A stretch of DNA of 64,000 bases from Adhaeribacter arboris (lineage in GTDB: Bacteria > Bacteroidota > Bacteroidia > Cytophagales > Hymenobacteraceae), in contig NZ_PYFT01000001.1 of the NCBI RefSeq assembly GCF_003023845.1, positions 5,270,001 through 5,334,000 on the forward strand, in the 5' to 3' direction. The notes under the pieces were generated by a model, which saw nothing but the letters and a program-made list of their open reading frames with translations, searched no databases and was not told the DNA's origin. The translations under genes were made by a program, and so were the position numbers. Below, piece by piece: positions 38,010 to 46,247 of this stretch (position 1 is its first letter; every line of letters starts with the position of its first letter).

Positions 38010-38666
38010 TCAGTCTTCTGCCTGAAGCGGAGCAATAGGCTGATTTAATTTTAAAGAATATTCTTTGGCTTCCATTCGTAGTTTAATAACTTCTTGGTTC
38101 TCTTTTTTATGGTAAAGGAGAATGAGTTTAGTTGGGTCAAAATCGCCGTACAAGAGTAATAGGGTATTGATAGTAGTTGGGTTATATTTACTAGGCACTA
38201 CTTTAAACCGGTAATGAAAGGTTTGCGACCCGGAAGCCGGAAAGATTTTTACAAACGGAAACAGGTTTTTCCCGGCAGCAGATGTAATGGGAAAGGGTGG
38301 TTTGGGATCTCCTTCGTAAGTAATGGTAATATCCGGGTTAGGAGTTGGACGTTCAAAGCTTTTTTCAAGGAATTCCCGGGGAGCAGGTTCTCTATAAGCC
38401 TTCGCCGCTACTCGTTCCACCTCCTCAAACGACTGCCGGGGGGGCCATTGAAAAGTACCTTTATCGGTAATATCCCTCTGAGCCTTCTTTAAAGCACGTA
38501 GAATTTCATTTTCTTTAATGAGTAAGATCGTCTTTTTCTGTAATTCTACTTCTCTTAAAAACACAGGGTCCGCTTTCAACCTTTGCTCAAAAAGTTGCAG
38601 TTCCTCTCCTGAAAGTTCTTTTCTTAAATACCGGTCAATTAAATGTAAATTCTCTGCTGCATTCAT
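38010..38666 (-). CDS. Soluble anti-sigma-like protein
   Basis: 218 residues from ATG 38666. A longer frame starts at 38684, overlapping the sigma gene by 14 bp. The N-terminus (LHLIDRYLRKELSGEELQLF) resembles the Bacteroidota anti-sigma N-terminal helices. Unlike classic anti-sigma factors no transmembrane segment is visible anywhere, and the C-terminal half is Pro-rich then beta-strand-like. It follows an ECF sigma gene and so probably controls it, but a different cytoplasmic role is possible. Confidence 0.6.
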   Translation of the reverse strand: MNAAENLHLIDRYLRKELSGEELQLFEQRLKADPVFLREVELQKKTILLIKENEILRALKKAQRDITDKGTFQWPPRQSFEEVERVAAKAYREPAPREFLEKSFERPTPNPDITITYEGDPKPPFPITSAAGKNLFPFVKIFPASGSQTFHYRFKVVPSKYNPTTINTLLLLYGDFDPTKLILLYHKKENQEVIKLRMEAKEYSLKLNQPIAPLQAED

Positions 38667-38670
38667 GTTT

Positions 38671-39219
38671 TTAGTTGAATACATCTTTTAGCTTTTGCAT
38701 ACACCTGAATTTCTTAACTTTAAGGGCGTTGGTGCTGGAATAAGGAATAGATTGGGCGATTTCTTCTAAACTTTGATTAAGATAGTAAAATTTTCTCAGA
38801 ATTTCCTGGCATGACGCATCTAATTGTTCAAAAGCTTCTCGGAATCTTTTCTCCAAAAGCATATCTTCTTCTTCCGGCAGGTAATCCGGAATATCAATGT
38901 AATCGTTGGTATCAATGATTTTAATAATGGCTAGTTTACGTTTTTTAAGTTGGTACAGCCATTTTTTACGGCAAATAGAATAAATATAAGTGGACGGCGC
39001 ACAAGTAAGCACAAAATCAGGCTGAAGCAGTTTTCGGAACAGGACAACGGAAGCTTCCTGGAGTAAATCCTGGGCATCTTCATCCTGTCCGTTATTTAAA
39101 TGAACAAATCGGATTAGGGAGGGTAAAGATTTGCAATAAAGCTTTTCGTAAGCTTTGGTTTCCCCTTTTCGCAGGGCATTAGTTAGCTCTTCATTTGTCG
39201 GATTACTTTCTGGGTCCAC
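38671..39219 (-). CDS. ECF RNA polymerase sigma factor
   Basis: 182 residues from a GTG start (39219). Region 2 is seen in DAQDLLQEASVVLFRKLL and region 4 in SLEEIAQSIPYSSTNALKVK. The length and domain order fit extracytoplasmic-function sigma factors of Bacteroidota. It is directly upstream of and almost overlapping the anti-sigma-like gene. Signal and regulon are unknown. A REP-like palindrome lies 261 bp upstream. Confidence 0.85.
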   Translation of the reverse strand: MDPESNPTNEELTNALRKGETKAYEKLYCKSLPSLIRFVHLNNGQDEDAQDLLQEASVVLFRKLLQPDFVLTCAPSTYIYSICRKKWLYQLKKRKLAIIKIIDTNDYIDIPDYLPEEEDMLLEKRFREAFEQLDASCQEILRKFYYLNQSLEEIAQSIPYSSTNALKVKKFRCMQKLKDVFN

Positions 39220-39479
39220 ATTTTTTCTATTTTACGTAATAAACCATTATTATTTGGCTACTACGTATTTGTACCCAATTTGTGCTTAAAATTTTAAGTA
39301 GTTTTACGATAATTATTAAGAGTATCCGTGAATAGTTTTCCCGTTTTCAAAGACTAGAGTTTAACGCCGGGAAATGATCCTACTAAGATAAGTAAGGTTG
39401 AAAAAGGTAACAGATTTTAAATGATAGGTTATTTATTTCGAAGGGTCAGGGTTGTTAAGTTCTCTACTGTCTAAGCTGG

Positions 39480-39618
39480 CGCGAGCGTCTTCGCTCGTGG
39501 CTACTATCCGGAAGGCCTCTGGCCGGGTAAAAAGATAAACTTTAGCTATAAAGATGTAAGTTAATTTACTACCGGCCAGAGGCCGGACGATGGAACATCA
39601 CGAGCGTGGACGCTCGCG
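39480..39618. repeat. REP-like imperfect palindrome, copy B
   Basis: 139 bp. Outer arms at 39480-39499 and 39599-39618 share the same word, CGCGAGCGTCTTCGCTCGTG on the left. Inner arms at 39514-39526 and 39572-39584 are the perfect 13-bp repeat GGCCTCTGGCCGG. Both are the same as in copy A at 2347, while the interior has diverged. It lies in the 474 bp between the sigma and the nuclease-inhibitor genes. The rest of that space is AT-rich without recognisable features. Confidence 0.85.
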
Positions 39619-39693
39619 ATAGAACAAGAACTTAACAGCTCTCCTTTCGAAGTAAGATTTTGTCTGATTTTACGAAAGTCCTAACACTATTAT

Positions 39694-40113
39694 CTACGTT
39701 TCAATTATAGTAGTTTTTACACCTATCCAGTTGCCAGAAGCTGTTTTGCCTAGTAATAAAGCCAGAATTGTTCTTCGGCCAATGCGGTAAACTTTTGTTT
39801 CTCTTAAATACTGCTCAAAGAAGAGCTGCAATGTTTGAGAATTATTTACAGAACTAACCTCTTTTTCACCGCCTGAATTTACCGGAATAATAGGGCGAAA
39901 GAAAGAAGCCGATTCTACCACTTCTACGGGCTCCGCGGGTGTTTTTCCGACTAAGCTCAGAATGGCTTCTTTTGATAACTCATTGGTGGCAGTAGCATTA
40001 TATTGAACGATTTCTAAAGGGTAATCGGCTTCGCTTTGGTAATACAAGCCCTGGGTTAGTTTTTGGAGTTGATGAAGTATTTCTTCGGTGGTTAAGGTAA
40101 GGGGAACGGCCAT
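39694..40113 (-). CDS. NuiA-like nuclease A inhibitor
   Basis: 139 residues. The opening LTTEEILHQLQKLTQGLYYQSEADYPLE (given here in pieces: LHQLQKLTQGLYYQSEADYP) is typical of the nuclease A inhibitor family (NuiA, PF07924), and the C-terminus contains YRIGRRTILALLLGKTASG. It is 25 bp after the NucA-like nuclease gene on the same strand, so the pair is a nuclease with its inhibitor, as in Anabaena. The inhibitor has no signal peptide, so it would protect the cytoplasm while the lipoprotein nuclease acts outside. Confidence 0.8.
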   Translation of the reverse strand: MAVPLTLTTEEILHQLQKLTQGLYYQSEADYPLEIVQYNATATNELSKEAILSLVGKTPAEPVEVVESASFFRPIIPVNSGGEKEVSSVNNSQTLQLFFEQYLRETKVYRIGRRTILALLLGKTASGNWIGVKTTIIET

Positions 40114-40138
40114 ATTTTAAATGAATAAAGCTTAAGGC

Positions 40139-40993
40139 TTACTGCGTTGGTCCTTTGTCCACGTTGGCTTCCAGAATTTGTTGGATATCTTCCGGAAGCG
40201 AGGAAAGCAAATCATACCCGGTTGCTTTTTCAATCGCATCCACGGTAGTTCTGTACAAACTCCAATCAGAATTCACGCCGTTGCTGTTAGGAGTGTCTAT
40301 GGCAATAACGCGGGTGTTAGCGGTTATCCGGTTAAGGTCATCGTCTCCTTCCGGCAGAATTACCAGCACTTTCCAGATTTGTTTCGGGACTTTTATTCGC
40401 CCGTCTTCTATGGTTCGGGCAGAGCCATTAGAGCCGGTGCCACCCGAGCCGTAATTTCCCATAATCACGTACACTTCCTGGCCTTGTTCCACTAAACTGC
40501 GGGTGTATTCTTCCAGGTTGGCCCAAGTATTCCGGTTATTATCCGGCGCCTGCGGCATCATGTTGGTCATCAGGAAAGTGGCCGAGTTATCTTCTATGCT
40601 TTTGGTTCTGTCCGCGGAAGGGCAGTTATGGCCCCGGTCGAAACCGCTATTGGTATAACTCCCCGGGCTTACCTTATACCAATCATCCGGTAAACTTTCG
40701 TCGGTTCTAAAATCATCTTGCCGGGGAGCGGAACCTAACCAGGTAGAGCTCACGTGCCAGCTCACCCAATTAGGAATACTATTATCGCGACTATAAGATA
40801 ACACGTACTGCGGCTTTTCCAGGAGATAGTTATTGTAATGGTTGATGTCGGTGGTAGCGTTACTGGGGTTGCCTAAAGTCAGGTGCTCATTCTCCGAAAT
40901 TAAATTTCTGTTTTTATTGGGTACAACTTCGATTTGCTTACAGCCGGTTAGGAGTAAGATAAAGGAAAATAGGAAAAGGATTTGGTAACGCAT
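40139..40993 (-). CDS. DNA/RNA non-specific endonuclease, lipoprotein
   Basis: 284 residues from ATG 40993. A longer frame begins at 41011. The start gives a lipoprotein signal (LFSFILLLTGC, lipidated Cys near residue 18). The catalytic motif DRGH is seen in SGFDRGHNCPSADR, and the metal-binding Asn in TNMMPQAPDNNRNTWANLE. It is a NUC1/NucA-type beta-beta-alpha metal nuclease that degrades DNA and RNA at the cell surface, perhaps for nutrient scavenging. Downstream is its likely inhibitor gene. Confidence 0.92.
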   Translation of the reverse strand: MRYQILFLFSFILLLTGCKQIEVVPNKNRNLISENEHLTLGNPSNATTDINHYNNYLLEKPQYVLSYSRDNSIPNWVSWHVSSTWLGSAPRQDDFRTDESLPDDWYKVSPGSYTNSGFDRGHNCPSADRTKSIEDNSATFLMTNMMPQAPDNNRNTWANLEEYTRSLVEQGQEVYVIMGNYGSGGTGSNGSARTIEDGRIKVPKQIWKVLVILPEGDDDLNRITANTRVIAIDTPNSNGVNSDWSLYRTTVDAIEKATGYDLLSSLPEDIQQILEANVDKGPTQ

Positions 40994-41011
40994 ACTAGTA
41001 GAAAGCAACAA

Positions 41012-41370
41012 AAGTAGTAACTGATTTTTAGATTTTATTTAGACAGCTTATTACTTGTACGGGTAATTACCTCTTTCTGCCGGAAGAATACCTGTGATTT
41101 TATCCGGTAAATTTCAAATATAGGAGTCGATTGTTAGTCTTTAGGTAAATTTAATCTGAGGAATACTGAGTTATGAGGCAAAAAAATGCTGAATATATTT
41201 TTATATGCTAATTTATTTAGTATTATTGCCAATACATTTAGTTTATAAATGAAGGAATACCACATACAATAATCTATAACTACTTATTAAATTTCAAATT
41301 TGAACGGGATGAAGCAAGGTTCAGGCAGTTTTATACTCTTGATTAATCTTAATATATAACGATATTCTCT
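41012..41370. other. Intergenic region, divergent genes
   Basis: 359 bp between the nuclease gene (minus) and the 2H-type gene (plus). AT-rich. It should hold both promoters. No repeat or RNA gene seen. Confidence 0.4.
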
Positions 41371-41934
41371 ATGCAAAAAGCGGATTACCTTCTTATTATT
41401 TCTCCTTCTCATGCGGTTAAAAGTGTAGCTATTTACTATAAAAATTGGTTAGCTAGTTATATTGGCTCCTTTACAGCAAGATTTTCGGAACCGCACCTAA
41501 GTATTGCTAGCTTTATAATGGATGTTTGTAAAGAAAAAATTTTGGTGCCTACGCTCCGTAGAGCGGCCGCGGAAGAAAAGCCATTTTCCTTATCAACCCA
41601 CGGCTTTGGGTCTTTCTTTAACTCCCGAACCGTATTTATGCAAATAGAAGAAATAAAAGAGTTTGCTCAATTAAGTAGGAATTTGCATGAGAAATCAACT
41701 ATTTCCTTCTTACCAAGTACTTGTAAATCCCTGTTTTATGTGCCTCATCTCACGATCGGAAGAAGATTAGAACATAAGTATGAGTACGCTTGTCGTTTGT
41801 TTCAATACCAAACCATTAGCCAAACCTTTACAGCATCGGCAGTAATTTTGCTCAAAAGAGATGAACAAGGATTGTTTCAATCTATACAAGAGTTTCCCTT
41901 TCTTTCCAGACCAAGCCAACTGTCGTTATTTTGA
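41371..41934 (+). CDS. 2H phosphoesterase (2'-5' RNA ligase-like)
   Basis: 187 residues. The two HxT/S motifs of the 2H superfamily are seen as EPHLSIA near residue 41 and VPHLTIG near residue 129, separated by 88 residues, as in LigT/YjcG-like proteins. The length fits. Family members hydrolyse or ligate 2'-5' or cyclic phosphates. No neighbour suggests the substrate. It is the last gene before the tRNA fragment and integrase. Confidence 0.8.
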   Translation: MQKADYLLIISPSHAVKSVAIYYKNWLASYIGSFTARFSEPHLSIASFIMDVCKEKILVPTLRRAAAEEKPFSLSTHGFGSFFNSRTVFMQIEEIKEFAQLSRNLHEKSTISFLPSTCKSLFYVPHLTIGRRLEHKYEYACRLFQYQTISQTFTASAVILLKRDEQGLFQSIQEFPFLSRPSQLSLF

Positions 41935-42050
41935 TTATGGTTGCTTGTAGCTTCTTGTTTATTGGTTAGCTAGCGCGAAGGCCTATCCTTTTAATTTGCC
42001 GGATGAAACCACTAAATCCAGAAGCATTTATCGGAAGAAATAGGCAAATT

Positions 42051-42112
42051 GGGAGCAAATAAAAAAGCCACTCACAAGTTTTATCTCGTGAGTGGCTTTT
42101 TTATTTGCTCCC
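42051..42112. terminator. Perfect inverted repeat with tRNA tail
   Basis: 25-bp perfect inverted repeat (42051-42075 and 42088-42112) with a 12-nt loop. The arms contain GCCACTCAC and an A/T run, so it is an intrinsic terminator of the tRNA gene on the minus strand and also reads in the plus direction. The outer 7 bp (GGGAGCA) are the tRNA 3' end itself on one side and a mirror copy on the other. Confidence 0.85.
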
Positions 42113-42154
42113 CCTCTTGGGCTTGAACCAAGGACCCCATGATTAACAGTCATG
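42106..42154 (-). other. tRNA-Asn 3' fragment (integration attachment site)
   Basis: On the minus strand 49 nt fold as a perfect anticodon arm (CATGA, loop CTGTTAA with anticodon GTT, TCATG), a variable loop and a perfect T arm (CTTGG, loop TTCAAGC, CCAAG), then the acceptor 3' strand ending GGGAGCA. No D arm or acceptor 5' strand precedes it; the sequence upstream (toward 42160) does not continue the tRNA. This is what remains at one end of an element integrated into a tRNA-Asn gene. The element is expected to extend rightward, starting with the integrase. Confidence 0.85.
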
Positions 42155-42303
42155 TGGAGGTGTGTTATTGTTATTTATATTTTTTACTAAATATTATGTT
42201 TAAATGTAATTTAAGCGGTTTCTTGTAATTTTTAGAACTGTTTAATTATTGCTTTTAATTGCAAATGTATGTAATTTGTATGTAATATTAAAAGCCAGCA
42301 TCA

Positions 42304-43941
42304 ATGTCTAAAGTTACTACTGAAATTGTTCTTAATAAACGGATACCAATGAAAGACGGAACTTTTAGAGTAAAACTCCGAGTGACTTATCTAAGAAAAC
42401 AGATTTATTATCCAACTAAATTTACCCTTTCAGAAAGTGATTTTGAGAGGACCAGATCTATAAAGCCCAGGGCAGAATTTAAAGATCTTGCTCTTAGTTT
42501 CAATAAAATAGAAACTAAGGCCAAAGAAATAATTGATAGATTACCAGCTTTTACCTTCGAAGCCTTCGAAAAGCGCTTTTCAGATACCTCGGATAGAACT
42601 GATGTTTTTTCTGCTTTTGATAAACAGATACAAAAGTTAGAGGAGGAAGAAAGAGTTGGAACTAGAGAAAGCTACGAATCAGCCAGAAATTCATTAATTT
42701 CTTTTGTTAAGAGAATGCCACCTTTTTCTACTAAGGGGTTAACTAAAGATCAGATTGCTGCCAGGAAAAAAGAGTTCGAAGTAAGGCCGCCGCTTCCATT
42801 TATTAATGTTACTGTAGAGTTTTTGAAATCCTATGAAAAATGGATGAAAAAACACGGCCGATCCCGGACAACCATTGGTATTTATTTGCGGCCGTTGCGG
42901 GCACTATTCAATGTCACCATAGAAGCGGGTGATCTGAGTAAGGAATTCTATCCTTTTGGTAAACGTAAATATAAAATTCCTTCCGGAAGCAATGTAAAAA
43001 AAGCCCTAGAAGAGGAAGATATTGCCTTACTATTCAATTACCATTCCGAAAATGAAAATGAATTATGGGCTCGGGATATGTGGATCCTGACCTATTTAGC
43101 TAATGGGATTAATATGAAAGATATTGCCCACTTAAAGAATGAAGATTTAGATAAAGAACATATAACTTTTATCAGAGCTAAAACGGAGCTTACTACTATT
43201 GAAAATCAGAGGCCCATTATTGTTACCATTACTCCACTCATCACAGAAATTATTAAGCGGTGGAGAAGTGCAGATTACTCCCCAAGAGCTTTTGTTTTTC
43301 CAATCTTAAATAGAGGAATGACCCCTAAGGAAGAGCATAGCAAAGTAAGGGACACGGTAAAAAAGGTAAATAAATACATCCGACAAATTGCCCAAAAGCA
43401 GGGAATTGAGGATGATGTTACCACCTATGTGGCTAGACATTCTATGGCGACTGTACTAAATGATGCTGGGGTACCAACCTCCTTCATATCTGATTTATTA
43501 GGCCACGGAACAGAGAAAACTACGAAAAGTTATATTGATGGAATAAAAAGTGGGAAGCGGGCTGAGTTAACGATACATCTAACCACATTCCTAGAGAAGG
43601 AGGCACAGACTCAAATAATAGAAAAGGAAGATCCGTTAGCATCGACCCTAAAAGTATTGCTAAAACAGAAAGTAGCCCCACCAAAAATTAAATTAACTTG
43701 TATTAAAACTTTAGAATATGCGGGAGGGGAGTTTCTAAAAGGGAATGTAATAGTTTTTCAGAATAATAAGCACTTAGTAATTACTGATCCACAAAACATA
43801 GTATTTCCAGATTCTGAATTTACCTCCAACTATGGTTCCTTTATCTATTTAAATCAAATTGCAGAATTACTACTGGCTGGAACTACTGGTCAAATAAAAG
43901 AGCATTTTAAAGTTGAACTTATCAACGATGTAATTAAATAG
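42304..43941 (+). CDS. Tyrosine recombinase/integrase
   Basis: 545 residues. The N-terminal Arm/SAM-like region (about 1-230) includes the 'FRVKLRVTYLRKQIYYPTKF' strand pattern. The catalytic domain has TYVARHSMATVLNDAG (H-x-x-R region) and LLGHGTEKTTKSYID (His and nucleophile Tyr near residue 417). The first-arginine region reads NGINMKDIAHLKNED, a pattern common in Bacteroidota integrases that deviates from the usual Arg. A long C-terminal extension of about 125 residues follows the Tyr. It is 150 bp from the tRNA-Asn fragment, so it probably inserted the element there. Confidence 0.88.
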   Translation: MSKVTTEIVLNKRIPMKDGTFRVKLRVTYLRKQIYYPTKFTLSESDFERTRSIKPRAEFKDLALSFNKIETKAKEIIDRLPAFTFEAFEKRFSDTSDRTDVFSAFDKQIQKLEEEERVGTRESYESARNSLISFVKRMPPFSTKGLTKDQIAARKKEFEVRPPLPFINVTVEFLKSYEKWMKKHGRSRTTIGIYLRPLRALFNVTIEAGDLSKEFYPFGKRKYKIPSGSNVKKALEEEDIALLFNYHSENENELWARDMWILTYLANGINMKDIAHLKNEDLDKEHITFIRAKTELTTIENQRPIIVTITPLITEIIKRWRSADYSPRAFVFPILNRGMTPKEEHSKVRDTVKKVNKYIRQIAQKQGIEDDVTTYVARHSMATVLNDAGVPTSFISDLLGHGTEKTTKSYIDGIKSGKRAELTIHLTTFLEKEAQTQIIEKEDPLASTLKVLLKQKVAPPKIKLTCIKTLEYAGGEFLKGNVIVFQNNKHLVITDPQNIVFPDSEFTSNYGSFIYLNQIAELLLAGTTGQIKEHFKVELINDVIK

Positions 43942-44487
43942 TTACGTCGATGCAAACATCGAGGGTGATGATTTTTACCTGGACGTTCTCTTGTATCATA
44001 CAAAGCTACGGTGTCATGTAGTAGTAAAGATGACGGAGTTTCAACTAAAGTTTGCTGGAAAACTGAATTTCTATCTTAATGCCGAAGATGCCCAAATCCG
44101 CTACCCAAATGACAATTCAAGCATTGGCATTTTTCTATGTAAAACACCCAATAAGCTCTACTTTATCATTTTTCTAAACTCGAATTGGCGATTCAGGCAA
44201 ATAAAAGCCAATTCTTAAACTTATTATTGTATGTAGTCTTAAAAACAGGACATTAAAAAATTAAAAATACCTCTAATTAGGCTTTAAACGCAGTTTATTG
44301 TTGTTTTTTAAATGGCTAAAGTCGAGATAAGGAGGTAGTGAAATATTCATTAAAGGATATAACCGCTCCGTTGGGTGTAGCGGAAGATTAGCTGATTCAA
44401 GCTGTTCCAGAGGAACTTAGAGGAGAGTTGTCAGCTATTGAAGTGTTAGAAAAAGGGCTCGAAAGAAGACTTCATAGTAAGAATTAA
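43940..44487 (+). pseudogene. DUF1016/YhcG nuclease C-terminal remnant
   Basis: Directly after the integrase a frame reads DFYLDVLLYHTKLRCHVVVK, then AGKLNFYLNAED and SSIGIFLCKTPNK, the C-terminal PD-(D/E)XK domain of YhcG/DUF1016 proteins. It ends at 44218. After about 120 bp of unrelated sequence another frame begins VKYSLKDITAPLGVAED, has a TAG, then continues VPEELRGELSAIEVLEKG to 44487, the family's last helix. The N-terminal half is missing. It may be the leftover of a restriction-associated or defence gene carried by the element. Confidence 0.75.
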
Positions 44488-44728
44488 TAGCTATCTATCT
44501 TTATTAAAGGAGATTGATTTCTAGACTTGTTAAAGCAATATTGTTCTACCTTAAGACGCAGTGTTTTTTCTTAGTAGTACGACTACTTATCATAATACTG
44601 GTTGTCAGAAAAGTTCAGAGAGTTCTGAGCGGGCACAAGGAATAGGGTAGGAGGAGTTAGACGGTCATTTGAGCCAGGATCGTTACCCCTACCGGAAGGA
44701 CAAAGGGAACGCTGGCGGGCTGTTCGAG

Positions 44729-45370
44729 CTAGGAGGGAGGCAAAGGTAATTTTTCGATGCTTTTTATTTCTTTTACGGTCCATTTCTCTTGCTGATTCAA
44801 CTCCATAAGGCAATGCACCCGGACGTGACCTTTCGTGCCGTATATAGTTACTTTCACCTCCTCGAGGGAAGGAGAGTCAGGGAAACCAGAGCCATTAAAT
44901 TTCCCCAAATGCTTTTTAATACTTTTATCTTTCTTCAAGATCTGAATGGCGGCATCCGACGCTTCTGTTTCCGTCCAGGGATAGAGGGTAATTCTAATGG
45001 ATGCCCCAAGCGCGGCGATCCGGGTGAGGGTAGCGGCGGAGAGTTGTTGCTGTAAATCTTCCGACTGGGCAGTACAGTTATAAGCAATGTCAAACTCGCG
45101 GAGGATACAGGCCTCCCATAGCGCTCGGGAGGGTTTAGGTAATGCTTCCATGACCGTGAGCAGGGAAGCAATATCTAGGTCAGGCTCCTGGTGGCGGTCT
45201 CCCCCTATAGCAAAACGGGCCGACCAGGAGCCGTCTTGATATGGTCCCACGTAAGGTCCCACATAATAGGGTAAAAGCCCGGAATGAACCAGGGATTCCG
45301 CCAGTGAGGCCAAATCAAAGGAGGCAATCAGGAAAAGATCTGTGGTGGCGTAATTCGTTCCGTTTATCAT
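44729..45370 (-). CDS. Hypothetical protein (DUF4279-like?)
   Basis: 213 residues, no signal peptide or membrane segment. A middle region reads GGDRHQEPDLDIASLLTVME and RALWEACILREFDIAYNC, then LTRIAALGASIRITLYPW, a pattern that recalls DUF4279/immunity-like proteins, but I cannot confirm it. A C-terminal half with VKVTIYGTKGHVRVHC-like strands suggests an alpha/beta fold. It follows the 45406 gene after 35 bp on the same strand, so the two may form an operon. Confidence 0.65.
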   Translation of the reverse strand: MINGTNYATTDLFLIASFDLASLAESLVHSGLLPYYVGPYVGPYQDGSWSARFAIGGDRHQEPDLDIASLLTVMEALPKPSRALWEACILREFDIAYNCTAQSEDLQQQLSAATLTRIAALGASIRITLYPWTETEASDAAIQILKKDKSIKKHLGKFNGSGFPDSPSLEEVKVTIYGTKGHVRVHCLMELNQQEKWTVKEIKSIEKLPLPPS

Positions 45371-45405
45371 GGGTGAGGGTTTTAGCGGGTTAAGGTGCTT
45401 ACCAT

Positions 45406-46128
45406 TTAAGATTCAAACAATTTTACTTTAGCAAAATACCAGGGAACAGGTTCTGCCGGACTATTTTTATCATTCATATAGGCTACCAACTCTTGCCACT
45501 TAGAATCTGTTTCAATCAAGCCGTATTCATTTACTTGGATTTTAAATTCTTTTTCCAAATATTTCGCCAAACTATGACAATGAAAGGTATGAAAGCTCCC
45601 CCCCACTTCTACCCCAATCAAATCATAACCGATAGCTCTTCCTTCATTGGTTTCCAGTTCTTTTTTTTCTAATAGTTGTAGAATACCACCCTCCTCTAAA
45701 TTTGCGTCTTTAAAGGCTTCATTTGCCTCCTTAAAGGTTTCAACATTACATTCTTTTATTAACTTATCTGCTTGTGAATCGGGTAAATACAATCCTAGTA
45801 GTTTTACTTTATCCAGGTGGGAAAAGAATTTCTGCTGGTAATTAGTAGCTGATTCAAGGGTATTAAATACATTTTCATATCCTAGCATACCCGCGGCATC
45901 CTTTTGGCTTGTCCAATCCTGAATCCGACTAATAGTTGCAGCAGCAATTTCGAAGGCGTCAATTGCTTTTTGAACATCCTCTTCATTAGAAGTCCAGGCC
46001 CGGGAAAAATCATCCAGTAAGTGGCAATTGAAGCAACTGCTAGCCGTTAAAATCTCTGGCCGGTTAAAACTATCATATTCCAAAGGGTTCGCAATAATTA
46101 AATAGAATCCGGCTAAATAGTATTTCAT
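45406..46128 (-). CDS. Hypothetical protein
   Basis: 240 residues from ATG 46128. An extended frame begins at 46176 with no typical start region. The N-terminus MKYYLAGFYLIIANPLEYD is moderately hydrophobic but not a convincing signal peptide. The middle is helical and charged. A GYDLIGVEVGGSFHTFHCHSL segment near 170-190 is distinctive. No known family is recognised. It precedes the 44729 gene on the same strand; together they may be a toxin/immunity or stress pair, which is a guess. Confidence 0.65.
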   Translation of the reverse strand: MKYYLAGFYLIIANPLEYDSFNRPEILTASSCFNCHLLDDFSRAWTSNEEDVQKAIDAFEIAAATISRIQDWTSQKDAAGMLGYENVFNTLESATNYQQKFFSHLDKVKLLGLYLPDSQADKLIKECNVETFKEANEAFKDANLEEGGILQLLEKKELETNEGRAIGYDLIGVEVGGSFHTFHCHSLAKYLEKEFKIQVNEYGLIETDSKWQELVAYMNDKNSPAEPVPWYFAKVKLFES

Positions 46129-46247
46129 AGTATTTTGCTTTCTAAGGTCTAGTCTAACAAGAAGGGATCTATCCATTCATCTTACTTCTTCAGTATGGTT
46201 GTTACAAGGCTTATTTACGTATTATAAAGATTTTACCATTCCCTTGG

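Noticed and set aside
44583-44813. 76-residue minus-strand frame
   Set aside because: Overlaps the end of the 44729 gene in another frame, and has a composition of translated non-coding sequence.
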